This document shows, piece after piece, positions 1-7,038 of a DNA stretch of 64,000 nucleotides (position 1 is the stretch's first letter; the number at the start of each line of letters is the position of its first letter). This DNA comes from Ruminococcaceae bacterium UBA7212. Its GTDB lineage: Bacteria; Bacillota; Clostridia; Oscillospirales; Acutalibacteraceae. Under the pieces are notes generated by a model that was not told the DNA's origin, made no database searches, and worked only from the letters and a program-made list of their open reading frames with translations. The position numbers were made by a program, and so were the translations under genes. Location: contig DKUE01000019.1 in assembly GCA_002490525.1 (NCBI GenBank), positions 49,022-113,021 on the forward strand, read 5' to 3'.

Positions 1-33
1 CCCCGCAGCTGACCTTGCATGTCAGCTGCGGGG
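1..33. terminator. Stem-loop at window edge
   Basis: A perfect 13-bp inverted repeat (CCCCGCAGCTGAC and its complement) surrounds a 7-base loop. It lies just past the stop of the minus-strand gene ending at 60, so it is a likely rho-independent terminator for that operon. The tract that would hold the minus-strand U-run falls outside the window. Confidence 0.6.
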
Positions 34-59
34 ATTCTTATAAAGGGCGATTGATTTGA

Positions 60-590
60 TTAGATGTACAGTCCGTGCGCGGTCAGCCAATCGTCCATCG
101 GCGTGTCATTGACATATAATCCGAGTACAGTGTTGTGTCCTTGATATACACGCACTTTGATATATACTTCTTCACTTTCGAATTGCTTGGTTATGTAGAA
201 GTCTTGCAATTCTCTGTAGTGCAATTTGTTTTCGGTGCTGATTTCCAGCAATCCGTTTGGAAAGTTTTTACCGTTGTTTACATACAAATACGGTGTATCC
301 TGCGGTTTGTCGTCTGTCGGCATAGACAGGACTGCAAACCCGTCGGCTTCGGTGCGGATAGCAATATAGTAGGGTCTGTGTGCATCCCAATAATAGTAGG
401 CATCTTGAACTCTGTAACGAATGGTACCGTCACGCATCTCTATGATTTCTGCTTTGAATTTGTAATCTGTGCCGTATTGCAGAATATTCTTTTCCAACGC
501 ATTGTGGTAGGTGATTAATCCGATAGGCGCGCATAGTTGCAACAGAAAAACAAAAATCAGAACCGGCAGTAAAAGCTTTTTCTTACGCAT
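60..590 (-). CDS. GDYXXLXY-domain membrane-anchored protein
   Basis: This 176-residue protein has a basic start followed by a hydrophobic segment at about 5-27, so it is probably anchored by its N-terminus with the rest outside the membrane. The C-terminal half, with a FYIT segment and then VYIKVRVYQG and LYVNDTPM, resembles the end of GDYXXLXY-family proteins. I infer that family from pattern only; the name-giving motif is degenerate here (GTDYKFKAEI). The start has an AAGGGAGG site nine bases upstream. It overlaps the end of the membrane-bound XRE gene by 8 bp, so the two are translationally coupled and probably act together. Members of this family commonly sit beside multi-pass DUF2157/DUF4401 membrane proteins, which fits. 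The exact role is unknown. Confidence 0.55.
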   Translation of the reverse strand: MRKKKLLLPVLIFVFLLQLCAPIGLITYHNALEKNILQYGTDYKFKAEIIEMRDGTIRYRVQDAYYYWDAHRPYYIAIRTEADGFAVLSMPTDDKPQDTPYLYVNNGKNFPNGLLEISTENKLHYRELQDFYITKQFESEEVYIKVRVYQGHNTVLGLYVNDTPMDDWLTAHGLYI

Positions 591-2022
591 TATGTTCCGC
601 CTCCCTTGCCTTTTTGAGCAATTCCTGCTCCTTTTTGCGCATGTTCATTGTATAATTGACGGCAATCAGTGCCGCGCCGAAAGCCAATAGAATGATACCC
701 AAAAGCAATGTGCTGATGTCTTGCACATATACCAGCATAAACAGCTGGATAAAAATAACAATCAGCCCTAAATTGGCAGGCAGAAGTTTGAATTGCTGTA
801 ACCCTGCGAAAATCAGCGCACTGCCGAAGCCGACTGTGCACAGAGCGGCAAGCCATATAAGCGGACTTTCTAAAAACAGTTCATGAAGAATTACGAAAAA
901 TGTGCCGCCGAAGGAAAAACTGCAAAGCAAAATTTTCGGTAAATTTTCAGTAAAAGAATGCCGACCGAAAAATACTGCACACGCCAGAACGATAAGCCCC
1001 AGCAAACAAAGTATATAAATTTTCTTTACATCGGCAAAGGCGGAGATATCTGCCTTCCAAACAGAAAGAGAAGGCGTCCTTGTCCATATCGGTACGGTGA
1101 CGGCGGTCAGCGTGCCCGCACAGCCCAATATGCCGAGCGGCTTAAACGGGAGGGTGCAGTCGCTGTCTTGACTGCCGACGGCATACAGCGCCAAAAACGG
1201 CAGTACAACCAGCCCGATGCCTGCAAAGGTGTATGTCTCCGCCATCATCATGATTTGGGCAGCCGCAAAGACGACGCCGGCAATGGATGAAAGCCAAACC
1301 GTATATTTGTACCGTTCATCTTCTTTTTTGCGAAGCAGCAAGGGGAAGCATAAGGGGATTGCCAGCAAAATCACCGCAACAGCGGGATACGGCGTAAACA
1401 GGGACCAGTGGATAATCATATAAAAATACAGGGCGAGCGGAGAAACCGCGCGCAGTAAAAACGCAACGGGCAGGCAAATCAGAATATCAATCAGCAGGCA
1501 GTTAATATATCCGCAGTGAATGTCAAATATGCTGTTAATGAGCGCAACTGTGGATATCATCCCGACGCACCAAAGAATGGCGGCACATTCGCGCCAAACC
1601 ACATCTGTACGGCGGCGCAGGGAGACATACAGCGTGAACCCTTGCGCACCGAGCATCGGTATAAGAGAAAATGCGGTTTGTATCGGCAGCGGGAAATCCT
1701 TCCAAAAGCTGAAAAAGATTAGAAATAATCCGATACCGACCAGCAGGGATCCCGCTACTGCCAGAATGATGCGGATTTTTGTGTTGGTGCGTTCGGCAGA
1801 AACCTCTGTGCCGACCTGCCGCTTTTCACCGTAAATCAGTTCTTCGATTTCAACCTCGAAGATTTCCGAAATCCGCGCAAGCGATGCAATGTCAGGCTGG
1901 GTTTTATTGTTTTCCCAGTTGGATATTGCCTGCCGCGTAATGTGTAATTCTTCTGCCAGCTGTTCCTGTGTCAGATGTTTTGCCTTGCGCAGCCGCCGAA
2001 GATTTTTGGATACTTTTTCCAT
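583..2022 (-). CDS. XRE-family regulator with multi-pass membrane domain
   Basis: This 479-residue protein begins with a Cro/C1 helix-turn-helix (about 3-58; TQEQLAEELHITRQAISNWE is the recognition region). A short linker leads to a long hydrophobic part with about ten or more predicted membrane helices from residue 85 to 465, and a basic, charged tail. The ATG at 2022 was chosen over an upstream in-frame ATG at 2064 because a perfect AAGGAGG precedes it. DNA-binding domains fused to membrane regions are known in Clostridia and usually sense membrane or ligand state. The coupled downstream GDYXXLXY gene suggests a two-protein membrane unit. The DNA target is not visible; self-regulation is possible. 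Function of the membrane part is not known. Confidence 0.7.
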   Translation of the reverse strand: MEKVSKNLRRLRKAKHLTQEQLAEELHITRQAISNWENNKTQPDIASLARISEIFEVEIEELIYGEKRQVGTEVSAERTNTKIRIILAVAGSLLVGIGLFLIFFSFWKDFPLPIQTAFSLIPMLGAQGFTLYVSLRRRTDVVWRECAAILWCVGMISTVALINSIFDIHCGYINCLLIDILICLPVAFLLRAVSPLALYFYMIIHWSLFTPYPAVAVILLAIPLCFPLLLRKKEDERYKYTVWLSSIAGVVFAAAQIMMMAETYTFAGIGLVVLPFLALYAVGSQDSDCTLPFKPLGILGCAGTLTAVTVPIWTRTPSLSVWKADISAFADVKKIYILCLLGLIVLACAVFFGRHSFTENLPKILLCSFSFGGTFFVILHELFLESPLIWLAALCTVGFGSALIFAGLQQFKLLPANLGLIVIFIQLFMLVYVQDISTLLLGIILLAFGAALIAVNYTMNMRKKEQELLKKAREAEHNA

Positions 2023-2220
2023 GCCGCTTACCTCCTTATGCGCATTGCATCGGTTTTTACACATTTATTTAACCATAAAACAATCGGTTTGTCACGCAAT
2101 AAAGCGTTGCATTGGCATTTTTTCATAAAATCGCTCTAAAAAAGGTCCCTTTCTGTATCATCGGGAGAGACAATGCAGAATAATAAGCCGAACGCATGAT
2201 TTACAATCACAGATACAAGT

Positions 2221-2255
2221 GTACCCACCGCGGAACATACGCCTGCGGTGGGTAC
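2221..2255. terminator. Stem-loop downstream of the Gfo/Idh gene
   Basis: An 11-bp inverted repeat, GTACCCACCGC and its complement, sits 40 bases after the stop of the oxidoreductase that ends at 2295. No clear U-run follows on the minus strand, so it may be a weak terminator or an mRNA-stabilising hairpin. The rest of 2023-2294 shows no gene. Confidence 0.45.
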
Positions 2256-2294
2256 GCTATACTATGGCCGGACTGCGCGATTTGAACCGTCTGT

Positions 2295-3596
2295 TTACAG
2301 CACAACTGCCTGCGGTGTACCGCCCGATTCGCGGGATCTGTCGGCGAGATAGACGCACAGATGTCCTGCCACGGAATCAAAAATGGATGTGCATGCAAGG
2401 CTCGGTGTTTCTCCGCGCAGAAATTTCACAAAATCCTCTGAGAGCTTTTCATCGCCGCCGCCGTGCCCGCCGTATGCGCCGACCATGTCGCCCGTCACAC
2501 GCAAATCCACTTCTTCCGTGATTTTTTCATCGGTTTTTGTAGGATGAATTTTGGAAACAGTAAATTTGGATTCCTCAAAGTCTCCGTAAATTTCACCCTT
2601 GGTGCCGATAATGTGTATGTGTCGCATCGAACGGGAAGAACCGCCTACCATATTGTGCGTACCTGTGGCGCCGCTTGCGAAGTTGATTAACACGGATTGA
2701 TGATCAACGACGTTGTTGTTACATTTATAAATGCATTTTCCGTAGTTGCTGTCGCCCTTTAATAGGTTGATTCTGTCCTCCTCGGTCGGGTTTTCAATGC
2801 CTTCTAATTTATCCCAAATGTAAAATGCCCAGCGTTTGGGCTGGTCGAGGTACAGCCGTTTTGCCGAATAGCGGCAGGTGTCGACGAGCGGGCAGTCTAC
2901 AAGACAGCGCGTGCCTGCCTCTTTCGGCGCATTTTCGGGTTTAAACTGGAATTTACTGCCGAAGCTCGAAACGGAAACAGGCTTTGTTTCCGACATCATC
3001 CACATCATCATGTCTATATCGTGACAGCATTTTGCCAACAGCATAGAGGTGTGACATTCATCGGTGTTTGCCCATTTCCCGCGCACATAGGAAGTCGAAA
3101 GATGGTGATAGCTGACATGCTCATTGGTTTGTATATTGATAATATCGCCGATTTCGCCGCGTGCGACACGCTCTTTAATGGAAAGATAAAACGGTGTGTA
3201 GCGAAGCACATGGCAAATCATAACCTTATTGCTGTTTTCCCGCACGCAATCCACAAGAGTACGCATTTCCTGCTCGTTGGTCGCAAATGGCTTTTCCAAA
3301 AGCATGTCGTAGCCCATTTTTAAAAGGGGGAGGGAAGTTTCCAAATGCTGTTGGTCCATCGTACCGTTGATGACAGCATCTGCCATTTTCGGTACTTTGG
3401 AAAGTTCCTCAGCGCTTTCAAAACAGTTCTCCGCGGGAAACCCGAAGCGCTCCATTGTATTTTTACGGCGAATGGGGTCGGGGTCGGCAACACCGACGAT
3501 TTTTAAAAGCTCAGGGTTCGTAAGCGCCAGCTTTGCATAGATCAGCGCGCGGTGGCCGGCGCCGACAATTACAGCGGTTACGGGTTGGTTTTTCAT
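2295..3596 (-). CDS. Gfo/Idh/MocA-family oxidoreductase
   Basis: This 433-residue protein has an N-terminal Rossmann fold (VIVGAGHRA, about 8-16) for NAD(P), the family motif EKPF at about 95, and a C-terminal alpha/beta dimer and substrate domain with a CHDIDMMMW segment. It should oxidise or reduce a cyclic sugar or polyol. A cysteine-rich stretch (CLVDCPLVDTC, about 225-235) marks a subfamily seen in Clostridia and could bind a metal or be structural. It stands alone with its own promoter and hairpin. The start is supported by AAGAAGGA upstream. The substrate cannot be inferred from the neighbours. Confidence 0.8.
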   Translation of the reverse strand: MKNQPVTAVIVGAGHRALIYAKLALTNPELLKIVGVADPDPIRRKNTMERFGFPAENCFESAEELSKVPKMADAVINGTMDQQHLETSLPLLKMGYDMLLEKPFATNEQEMRTLVDCVRENSNKVMICHVLRYTPFYLSIKERVARGEIGDIINIQTNEHVSYHHLSTSYVRGKWANTDECHTSMLLAKCCHDIDMMMWMMSETKPVSVSSFGSKFQFKPENAPKEAGTRCLVDCPLVDTCRYSAKRLYLDQPKRWAFYIWDKLEGIENPTEEDRINLLKGDSNYGKCIYKCNNNVVDHQSVLINFASGATGTHNMVGGSSRSMRHIHIIGTKGEIYGDFEESKFTVSKIHPTKTDEKITEEVDLRVTGDMVGAYGGHGGGDEKLSEDFVKFLRGETPSLACTSIFDSVAGHLCVYLADRSRESGGTPQAVVL

Positions 3597-3629
3597 ACTG
3601 CATCCTTCTTTGGCATTTGGTTTTTTGGC

Positions 3630-3658
3630 ATTATATACCCTGTGTGTTCAAAAGGCAA
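3630..3658 (-). promoter_or_regulatory. Sigma-A promoter for the Gfo/Idh gene
   Basis: On the minus strand TTGCCT (3658-3653) and TATAAT (3635-3630) are separated by exactly 17 bases, 34 bases before the start codon at 3596. Confidence 0.75.
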
Positions 3659-3717
3659 GCACTTCGAACGAAAAAAAGTGCGTTGGCAAATTTTTTTGAA
3701 AAATCGAAAATTAAGTG

Positions 3718-3746
3718 TTGATTTTTTAAAAGGAATCCGTTATAAT
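3718..3746 (+). promoter_or_regulatory. Promoter of tRNA-Leu
   Basis: TTGATT (3718-3723), a 17-base spacer and a consensus TATAAT (3741-3746) end 23 bases before the tRNA. Confidence 0.75.
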
Positions 3747-3769
3747 ATACAAGCATTAAAAATCCACCT

Positions 3770-3856
3770 GCCGGTGTGATGGAATTGGCAGACGTGCTGG
3801 ACTCAAAATCCAGTGGTAGCGATACCGTGCCGGTTCGACCCCGGCCACCGGCACCA
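3770..3856 (+). tRNA. tRNA-Leu (anticodon CAA)
   Basis: This is an 87-base class II tRNA. The 7-bp acceptor stem is GCCGGTG with CACCGGC. The anticodon stem CTGGA/TCCAG encloses loop CTCAAAA, giving anticodon CAA for UUG codons. There is a long variable arm, a T-loop GGTTCGACCC and an encoded CCA end. A terminator follows at once. It lies at the downstream edge of the van-type gene remnant, and tRNA genes often serve as island integration points; no attachment repeat was found. Confidence 0.95.
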
Positions 3857-3857
3857 A

Positions 3858-3902
3858 AAAGGAACAGCAATTTTCTACAGGAAGATTGCTGTTCCTTTTT
3901 AT
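3858..3902 (+). terminator. Terminator after tRNA-Leu
   Basis: AAGGAACAGCAAT pairs with ATTGCTGTTCCTT, followed by a T-run. It would also act on the minus strand, ending the vanT-type operon whose last stop is at 3949. Confidence 0.85.
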
Positions 3903-3948
3903 TTTGCATCCGACGCAACATTTTTGCCTTATCGGTTTGCTGCCTTTT

Positions 3949-5091
3949 TTACGCTTTGCCCTTCGGTACACAGGGGAGTCTTGCGCCCATACGGCACAGC
4001 AGTTCATTGGTGATACTGCCCGCGCTTTCTGCCGCTGCGGGGGCGGAGGGTGCATTTTCCGCATCGGTTCCCACCAATGTTGCGATGTCTCCGATGGCAA
4101 TCCCTTTTGTGTCTGTAATATCCACCAAAAGCTGGTCCATGCAAATGCGTCCGACAATCGGTACGCGATACCCGTTGATTTGTACATTGCCTTTTCCGTT
4201 GGAGAGATTGCGCGGAACCCCATCGCTGTAGCCAATCGGCAAAACAGCAAGACGGCTTTTGCGCGCGGTATAAAAGGCTCTGCTGTAGCCGACAAAATCA
4301 TTTGCGGTAACGGTGCGCAGCAGTGCCACGCGGCTTTTTAGTGACAAAACAGGCCGTAAATCAAGCCGGAGCTTTGTTTTATCATTCGGACTGCTTAAAA
4401 CGCCGTACAGCGCAATACCCGTCCGCACATAATCGCATTGCAAATGCGGATGATTTAAAAGACCGTAATTGCTTTGTATATGCAGCTTTGGAATCGGTAA
4501 ACCGTTGGATTTCAGTGCGGCAACCGATTGATAAAAACGGTTGATTTGTGTTTCGGTAAATGTAATATCGTTGGTCGCAAGGCTGTCTGCGCAGCATAAA
4601 TGCGTAAACATACCGCAGACCTGTAAAGCGGACATCGCAAAAACCGCGTGTATCGCTTGGGGGTCGTCAAACGGAATTCCCATACGGTGCATACCCGTAT
4701 CTAATTTGATATGTATCTTCAAAGGAATGCCCTGTTTTTGCAAAGCCACGGCGTATTCGAAATCAATTACTGTTTGCATTAAATCATATTTTTTCAGCTG
4801 TTCGGCGCGGTACACAGCGGTATAGCCCAACACGAGAATTTCTCCGCGAATCCCGTGTCTGCGTAAAGCAATGCCCTCGTCTGCTGTGGCAACCGCAAAG
4901 CTTTGCACGCCGATTTTTTGAAGCTCTCTTGCAATCAAAATACTGCCGTGTCCGTAGGCGTTGCATTTGACAACTGCCATCAGCCGACAGCCTTCGGGCA
5001 TGGCGGTTTGCAGAAGCGCTGCATTGTGCCGCAGAGCTTTTAAATCGACCTCTATCCACGCACGGGAGGTTCGAATATCGGAATTCTTCAT
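3949..5091 (-). CDS. VanT-type serine/alanine racemase without membrane domain
   Basis: This 380-residue fold-type III PLP racemase carries the PLP lysine in VVKCNAYGHG (Lys42) and the catalytic tyrosine in GYSRAF (Tyr269). Near the C-terminus GSITNE places Asn362 where classical alanine racemases have the Tyr of INYE (Tyr354 in the Geobacillus enzyme). VanT serine racemases carry Asn there, so I infer L-Ser to D-Ser activity, perhaps beside L-Ala. VanT proteins normally have an N-terminal membrane acyltransferase-like domain; this one is only the soluble racemase. Its ATG overlaps the stop of the preceding acetyltransferase gene (ATGA). It could still serve as the housekeeping alanine racemase if the genome has no other. 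Confidence 0.8.
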   Translation of the reverse strand: MKNSDIRTSRAWIEVDLKALRHNAALLQTAMPEGCRLMAVVKCNAYGHGSILIARELQKIGVQSFAVATADEGIALRRHGIRGEILVLGYTAVYRAEQLKKYDLMQTVIDFEYAVALQKQGIPLKIHIKLDTGMHRMGIPFDDPQAIHAVFAMSALQVCGMFTHLCCADSLATNDITFTETQINRFYQSVAALKSNGLPIPKLHIQSNYGLLNHPHLQCDYVRTGIALYGVLSSPNDKTKLRLDLRPVLSLKSRVALLRTVTANDFVGYSRAFYTARKSRLAVLPIGYSDGVPRNLSNGKGNVQINGYRVPIVGRICMDQLLVDITDTKGIAIGDIATLVGTDAENAPSAPAAAESAGSITNELLCRMGARLPCVPKGKA

Positions 5092-5555
5092 TGTTTATCA
5101 CATCCTATTATGCGCATTGGCTGTGCGACTACGGTGCAGTCATCAGGGACACTTTCATGGATTACAGCTCCCGCACCGATTTTGACCCGATTCCCGATTT
5201 GAATATCTCCTATCAGTACCGCACCTGCACCGATAAGACAATCGTCTCCGATGACAGGTGCTTTTTTATGTACCTCACCGATGGTTACATTTTGATAAAT
5301 ACGGCAATTCGCACCGATTTTCGCATATCTTGAAATGAAAATACCGTGCAGTCCGTGGGGCAGGGAAGGACGGGATTTAAGGATTGCATCCTTCCCGATA
5401 TATCCGCCGTGCCGATGTGCACAACGAAAGCAAAGAAACAGCAATATATCGCGTACGGCTTTATGATTTGCGTTTTGCTGTAAACGGAACAGCCGCCAAA
5501 AGAAATTTAAATTGTCACCTTTTGCATAAGCGGTGCATTTCTCTCTGTAACACAT
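5088..5555 (-). CDS. Serine acetyltransferase-like hexapeptide protein
   Basis: This 155-residue protein ends in a left-handed beta-helix with imperfect hexapeptide repeats (IGANCRIYQNVTIG, IGDDCLIGAGAVLIG, IGNRVKIGAGAVI). The likely active-site histidines are in LPHGLHG. It resembles short serine O-acetyltransferases and surface-polysaccharide acetyltransferases. The start at 5555 has AAGGAG seven bases upstream; a longer frame to 5678 would overlap vanXY and has no such site. It lies 10 bp after vanXY and overlaps the racemase by 4 bp, so it belongs to this operon. I know no such gene in reference van clusters. It might supply an acyl function that VanT normally carries as a fused domain, but this is speculation. 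Confidence 0.7.
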   Translation of the reverse strand: MCYREKCTAYAKGDNLNFFWRLFRLQQNANHKAVRDILLFLCFRCAHRHGGYIGKDAILKSRPSLPHGLHGIFISRYAKIGANCRIYQNVTIGEVHKKAPVIGDDCLIGAGAVLIGDIQIGNRVKIGAGAVIHESVPDDCTVVAQPMRIIGCDKQ

Positions 5556-5565
5556 TGTTTTCTCC

Positions 5566-6324
5566 TTAGGTGTGTTTCCACACAGTGATGATAAATCCGT
5601 CAAAATTATTTCCCGAAACTTGATATATATCTGTTTCCGATACGGAAAGCGTTGCCGCGTCAGTGAAAGCGGGCGCATAATATATTTCTGCCGTGATAGA
5701 AGCGGTATGGCTGTAAATCAATCTGCAGTTTTCCCGATATTGCTTTATAAACTCGGTGTATTCCTCTAAAGTAAGCCCGTTTGCCGCTATGATTTTGGCA
5801 TGCGGGTGTCCGACATACCGAAAGTGCCACGGTTCATACGCAATACCTGTGATGCTTTCCTTTGCCTTTGGATAACGCAGAATAAAACCGAAGTCGGCGG
5901 CATTTTTCCGAAATGCACGGCAGATGCCGTTGTTTGGAAAATCAGGACGAATAAAATCAATCTTTTCCTGCTTTAACCCTACATCTACGGCAAGTCCTGT
6001 TTGGTGTTCGCTGTGATTCGGCAGTGCCACATATTTTTTGGTAAAGGTTTTGCCGTTTTCACGGCAGGAATTTTGATATATTGCGGTCTGTTCTTCTTTT
6101 GACCGATATCCGCTGACAGGAACGATGGATTCGCCTGCACCGATTTTCTGAAGCAGCATTTGCATAGCGTTTGCGGCATCCCGATGTATATACACATAGG
6201 GGGTGTGCACGGATAGGGGAATCAGCGCCCTTGTATCTGTTTCTCGCAAGGGATGCTGTGCGTTGATCAAAAGTAAATTTCCTCGGAAAATATTTTCCGC
6301 GGAGAGTGTAATTTCCTGTATCAT
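5566..6324 (-). CDS. vanXY: VanXY-type D,D-dipeptidase/D,D-carboxypeptidase
   Basis: This 252-residue zinc peptidase of the VanY/VanX (M15) class has the zinc motif SEHQTGLAVD (His107, Asp114) and EPWHFRYVG (Glu164 as base, His167 as zinc ligand), plus the substrate motif SGYRS. No signal peptide is present, which matches cytoplasmic VanXY enzymes. The full-length pattern, including the long C-terminal extension, looks closest to VanXYG. Its role would be to cut D-Ala-D-Ala and remove the terminal D-Ala from precursors, favouring D-Ala-D-Ser ends. The ATG overlaps the TGA of a ligase remnant by the 4-base ATGA coupling expected of an original vanG-vanXY junction. All key residues are intact although the ligase upstream is lost. 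Confidence 0.82.
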   Translation of the reverse strand: MIQEITLSAENIFRGNLLLINAQHPLRETDTRALIPLSVHTPYVYIHRDAANAMQMLLQKIGAGESIVPVSGYRSKEEQTAIYQNSCRENGKTFTKKYVALPNHSEHQTGLAVDVGLKQEKIDFIRPDFPNNGICRAFRKNAADFGFILRYPKAKESITGIAYEPWHFRYVGHPHAKIIAANGLTLEEYTEFIKQYRENCRLIYSHTASITAEIYYAPAFTDAATLSVSETDIYQVSGNNFDGFIITVWKHT

Positions 6325-6425
6325 ACTGTGTATAACCCAATCAGCTTATCCAGCATTTGCGGGAAGTCTAAGCCTATGCCTTTCATCATATTCGGAAATC
6401 GGCTGTGCGCAGTAAAGCCCGGAAA
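6321..6425 (-). pseudogene. C-terminal remnant of VanG/Ddl-type D-Ala ligase
   Basis: In the frame ending at TGA 6323-6321, the last ~34 codons read FPGFTAHSRFPNMMKGIG and continue to the stop. This matches the conserved C-terminus of D-Ala-D-Ala and D-Ala-D-Ser ligases (PGFT, SRYP, MM motifs). Everything upstream of this in the ligase is gone: the frame runs into the vanR-like fragment at about 6425. Its stop still overlaps the vanXY start as ATGA. I read it as the 3' end of a deleted vanG-type ligase gene. Confidence 0.75.
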
Positions 6426-6615
6426 TGCGGAACCCGTCTGTATCGGGCAGCATAATGTCTAAAATTGCCAAATCCAAATCGGTTTCGTTTATGCATTGCA
6501 ATGCATCTAAACCGTTATAGAATTTATGTACCGTGTAGCCGTCATTTTTCAGATATACCTCCAAGAGGTCAGCGATTTCTTTTTCATCGTCTACCACCAA
6601 AATGTGTTCGTACAT
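6346..6615 (-). pseudogene. Truncated VanR-type response regulator
   Basis: Residues 1-64 are a good receiver-domain start with acidic residues Asp9/Asp10 and phospho-acceptor Asp53 (LDIMLPD), closely resembling VanR of VanG clusters. After FRI at residue 64 the similarity stops. The frame then reads 25 unrelated residues, out of frame across the ligase remnant, to a stop at 6346. The conserved Thr and Lys of the receiver and the whole OmpR-type DNA-binding domain are missing, so it cannot act as a regulator. The promoter and ribosome site are intact, so the operon may still be transcribed. Confidence 0.82.
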
Positions 6616-6639
6616 GTCTCCCGACTTCCTTTCGGCTGT

Positions 6640-6668
6640 ATTATACTGTCTTTATACCGCACTTTCAA
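6640..6668 (-). promoter_or_regulatory. Promoter of the van-type remnant operon
   Basis: On the minus strand TTGAAA (6668-6663), a 17-base spacer and TATAAT (6645-6640) lie 24 bases before the vanR-type start codon. Confidence 0.75.
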
Positions 6669-6681
6669 TTCTGTGGGTGGT

Positions 6682-6701
6682 TTCTTAAGATTTTCTTAGA
6701 A
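6682..6701. promoter_or_regulatory. Tandem TTCTTARRA repeats, candidate response-regulator site
   Basis: TTCTTAAGA (6682-6690) and TTCTTAGAA (6693-6701) are direct repeats with an 11-base period, one helical turn, as typical for OmpR/PhoB-class regulators. They lie between two divergent promoters: 13 bases upstream of the van-type -35 and 9 bases upstream of the AbrB-ABC -35. Binding by a VanR-type regulator is an inference. Confidence 0.45.
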
Positions 6702-6710
6702 GTTTACATA

Positions 6711-6739
6711 TTGACAAAGCGGAAAATCCGATATATGAT
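6711..6739 (+). promoter_or_regulatory. Promoter of the AbrB-ABC operon
   Basis: A consensus TTGACA (6711-6716), a 17-base spacer and TATGAT (6734-6739) are followed 61 bases later by the AbrB start. Confidence 0.8.
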
Positions 6740-6799
6740 AAATATAAAAGTTATACAAATCATACTTTTCATACTTTTTTTAGAGGAGGAGCGAGGGGC

Positions 6800-7033
6800 A
6801 TGCCGAAGAAAATCCCGAAAGGCAAAGGCGCTTGGAGCGTAACGGTCGGCGAAAAAGGGCAAATCGTGATTCCGAAAGCGGCGCGTGAAATGTTTCACAT
6901 TCAGCCCGGCGATACTTTGCTGTTGTTGGGAGATAAAAAAAGAGGACTTGCCATTCCGCCTCAGGAAATGTTTTCGGCTTTGGCGTCCCACATTTTTGAC
7001 GGCGAACCGCCCGAAACGGAAGAGGAGATGTGA
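6800..7033 (+). CDS. AbrB/SpoVT-family transcriptional regulator
   Basis: This 77-residue protein has a swapped-hairpin AbrB DNA-binding domain at about 12-57 (VGEKGQIVIPKAAREMFHIQPGD). AGAGGAGG precedes the ATG. It is the first gene of an operon with an ABC ATPase and permease, in the position that a GntR-type repressor holds in ytr-like operons, so it probably controls the transporter and itself. The C-terminal 20 residues are acidic and presumably set oligomerisation or sensing. Confidence 0.85.
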   Translation: MPKKIPKGKGAWSVTVGEKGQIVIPKAAREMFHIQPGDTLLLLGDKKRGLAIPPQEMFSALASHIFDGEPPETEEEM

Positions 7034-7038
7034 CGCAG

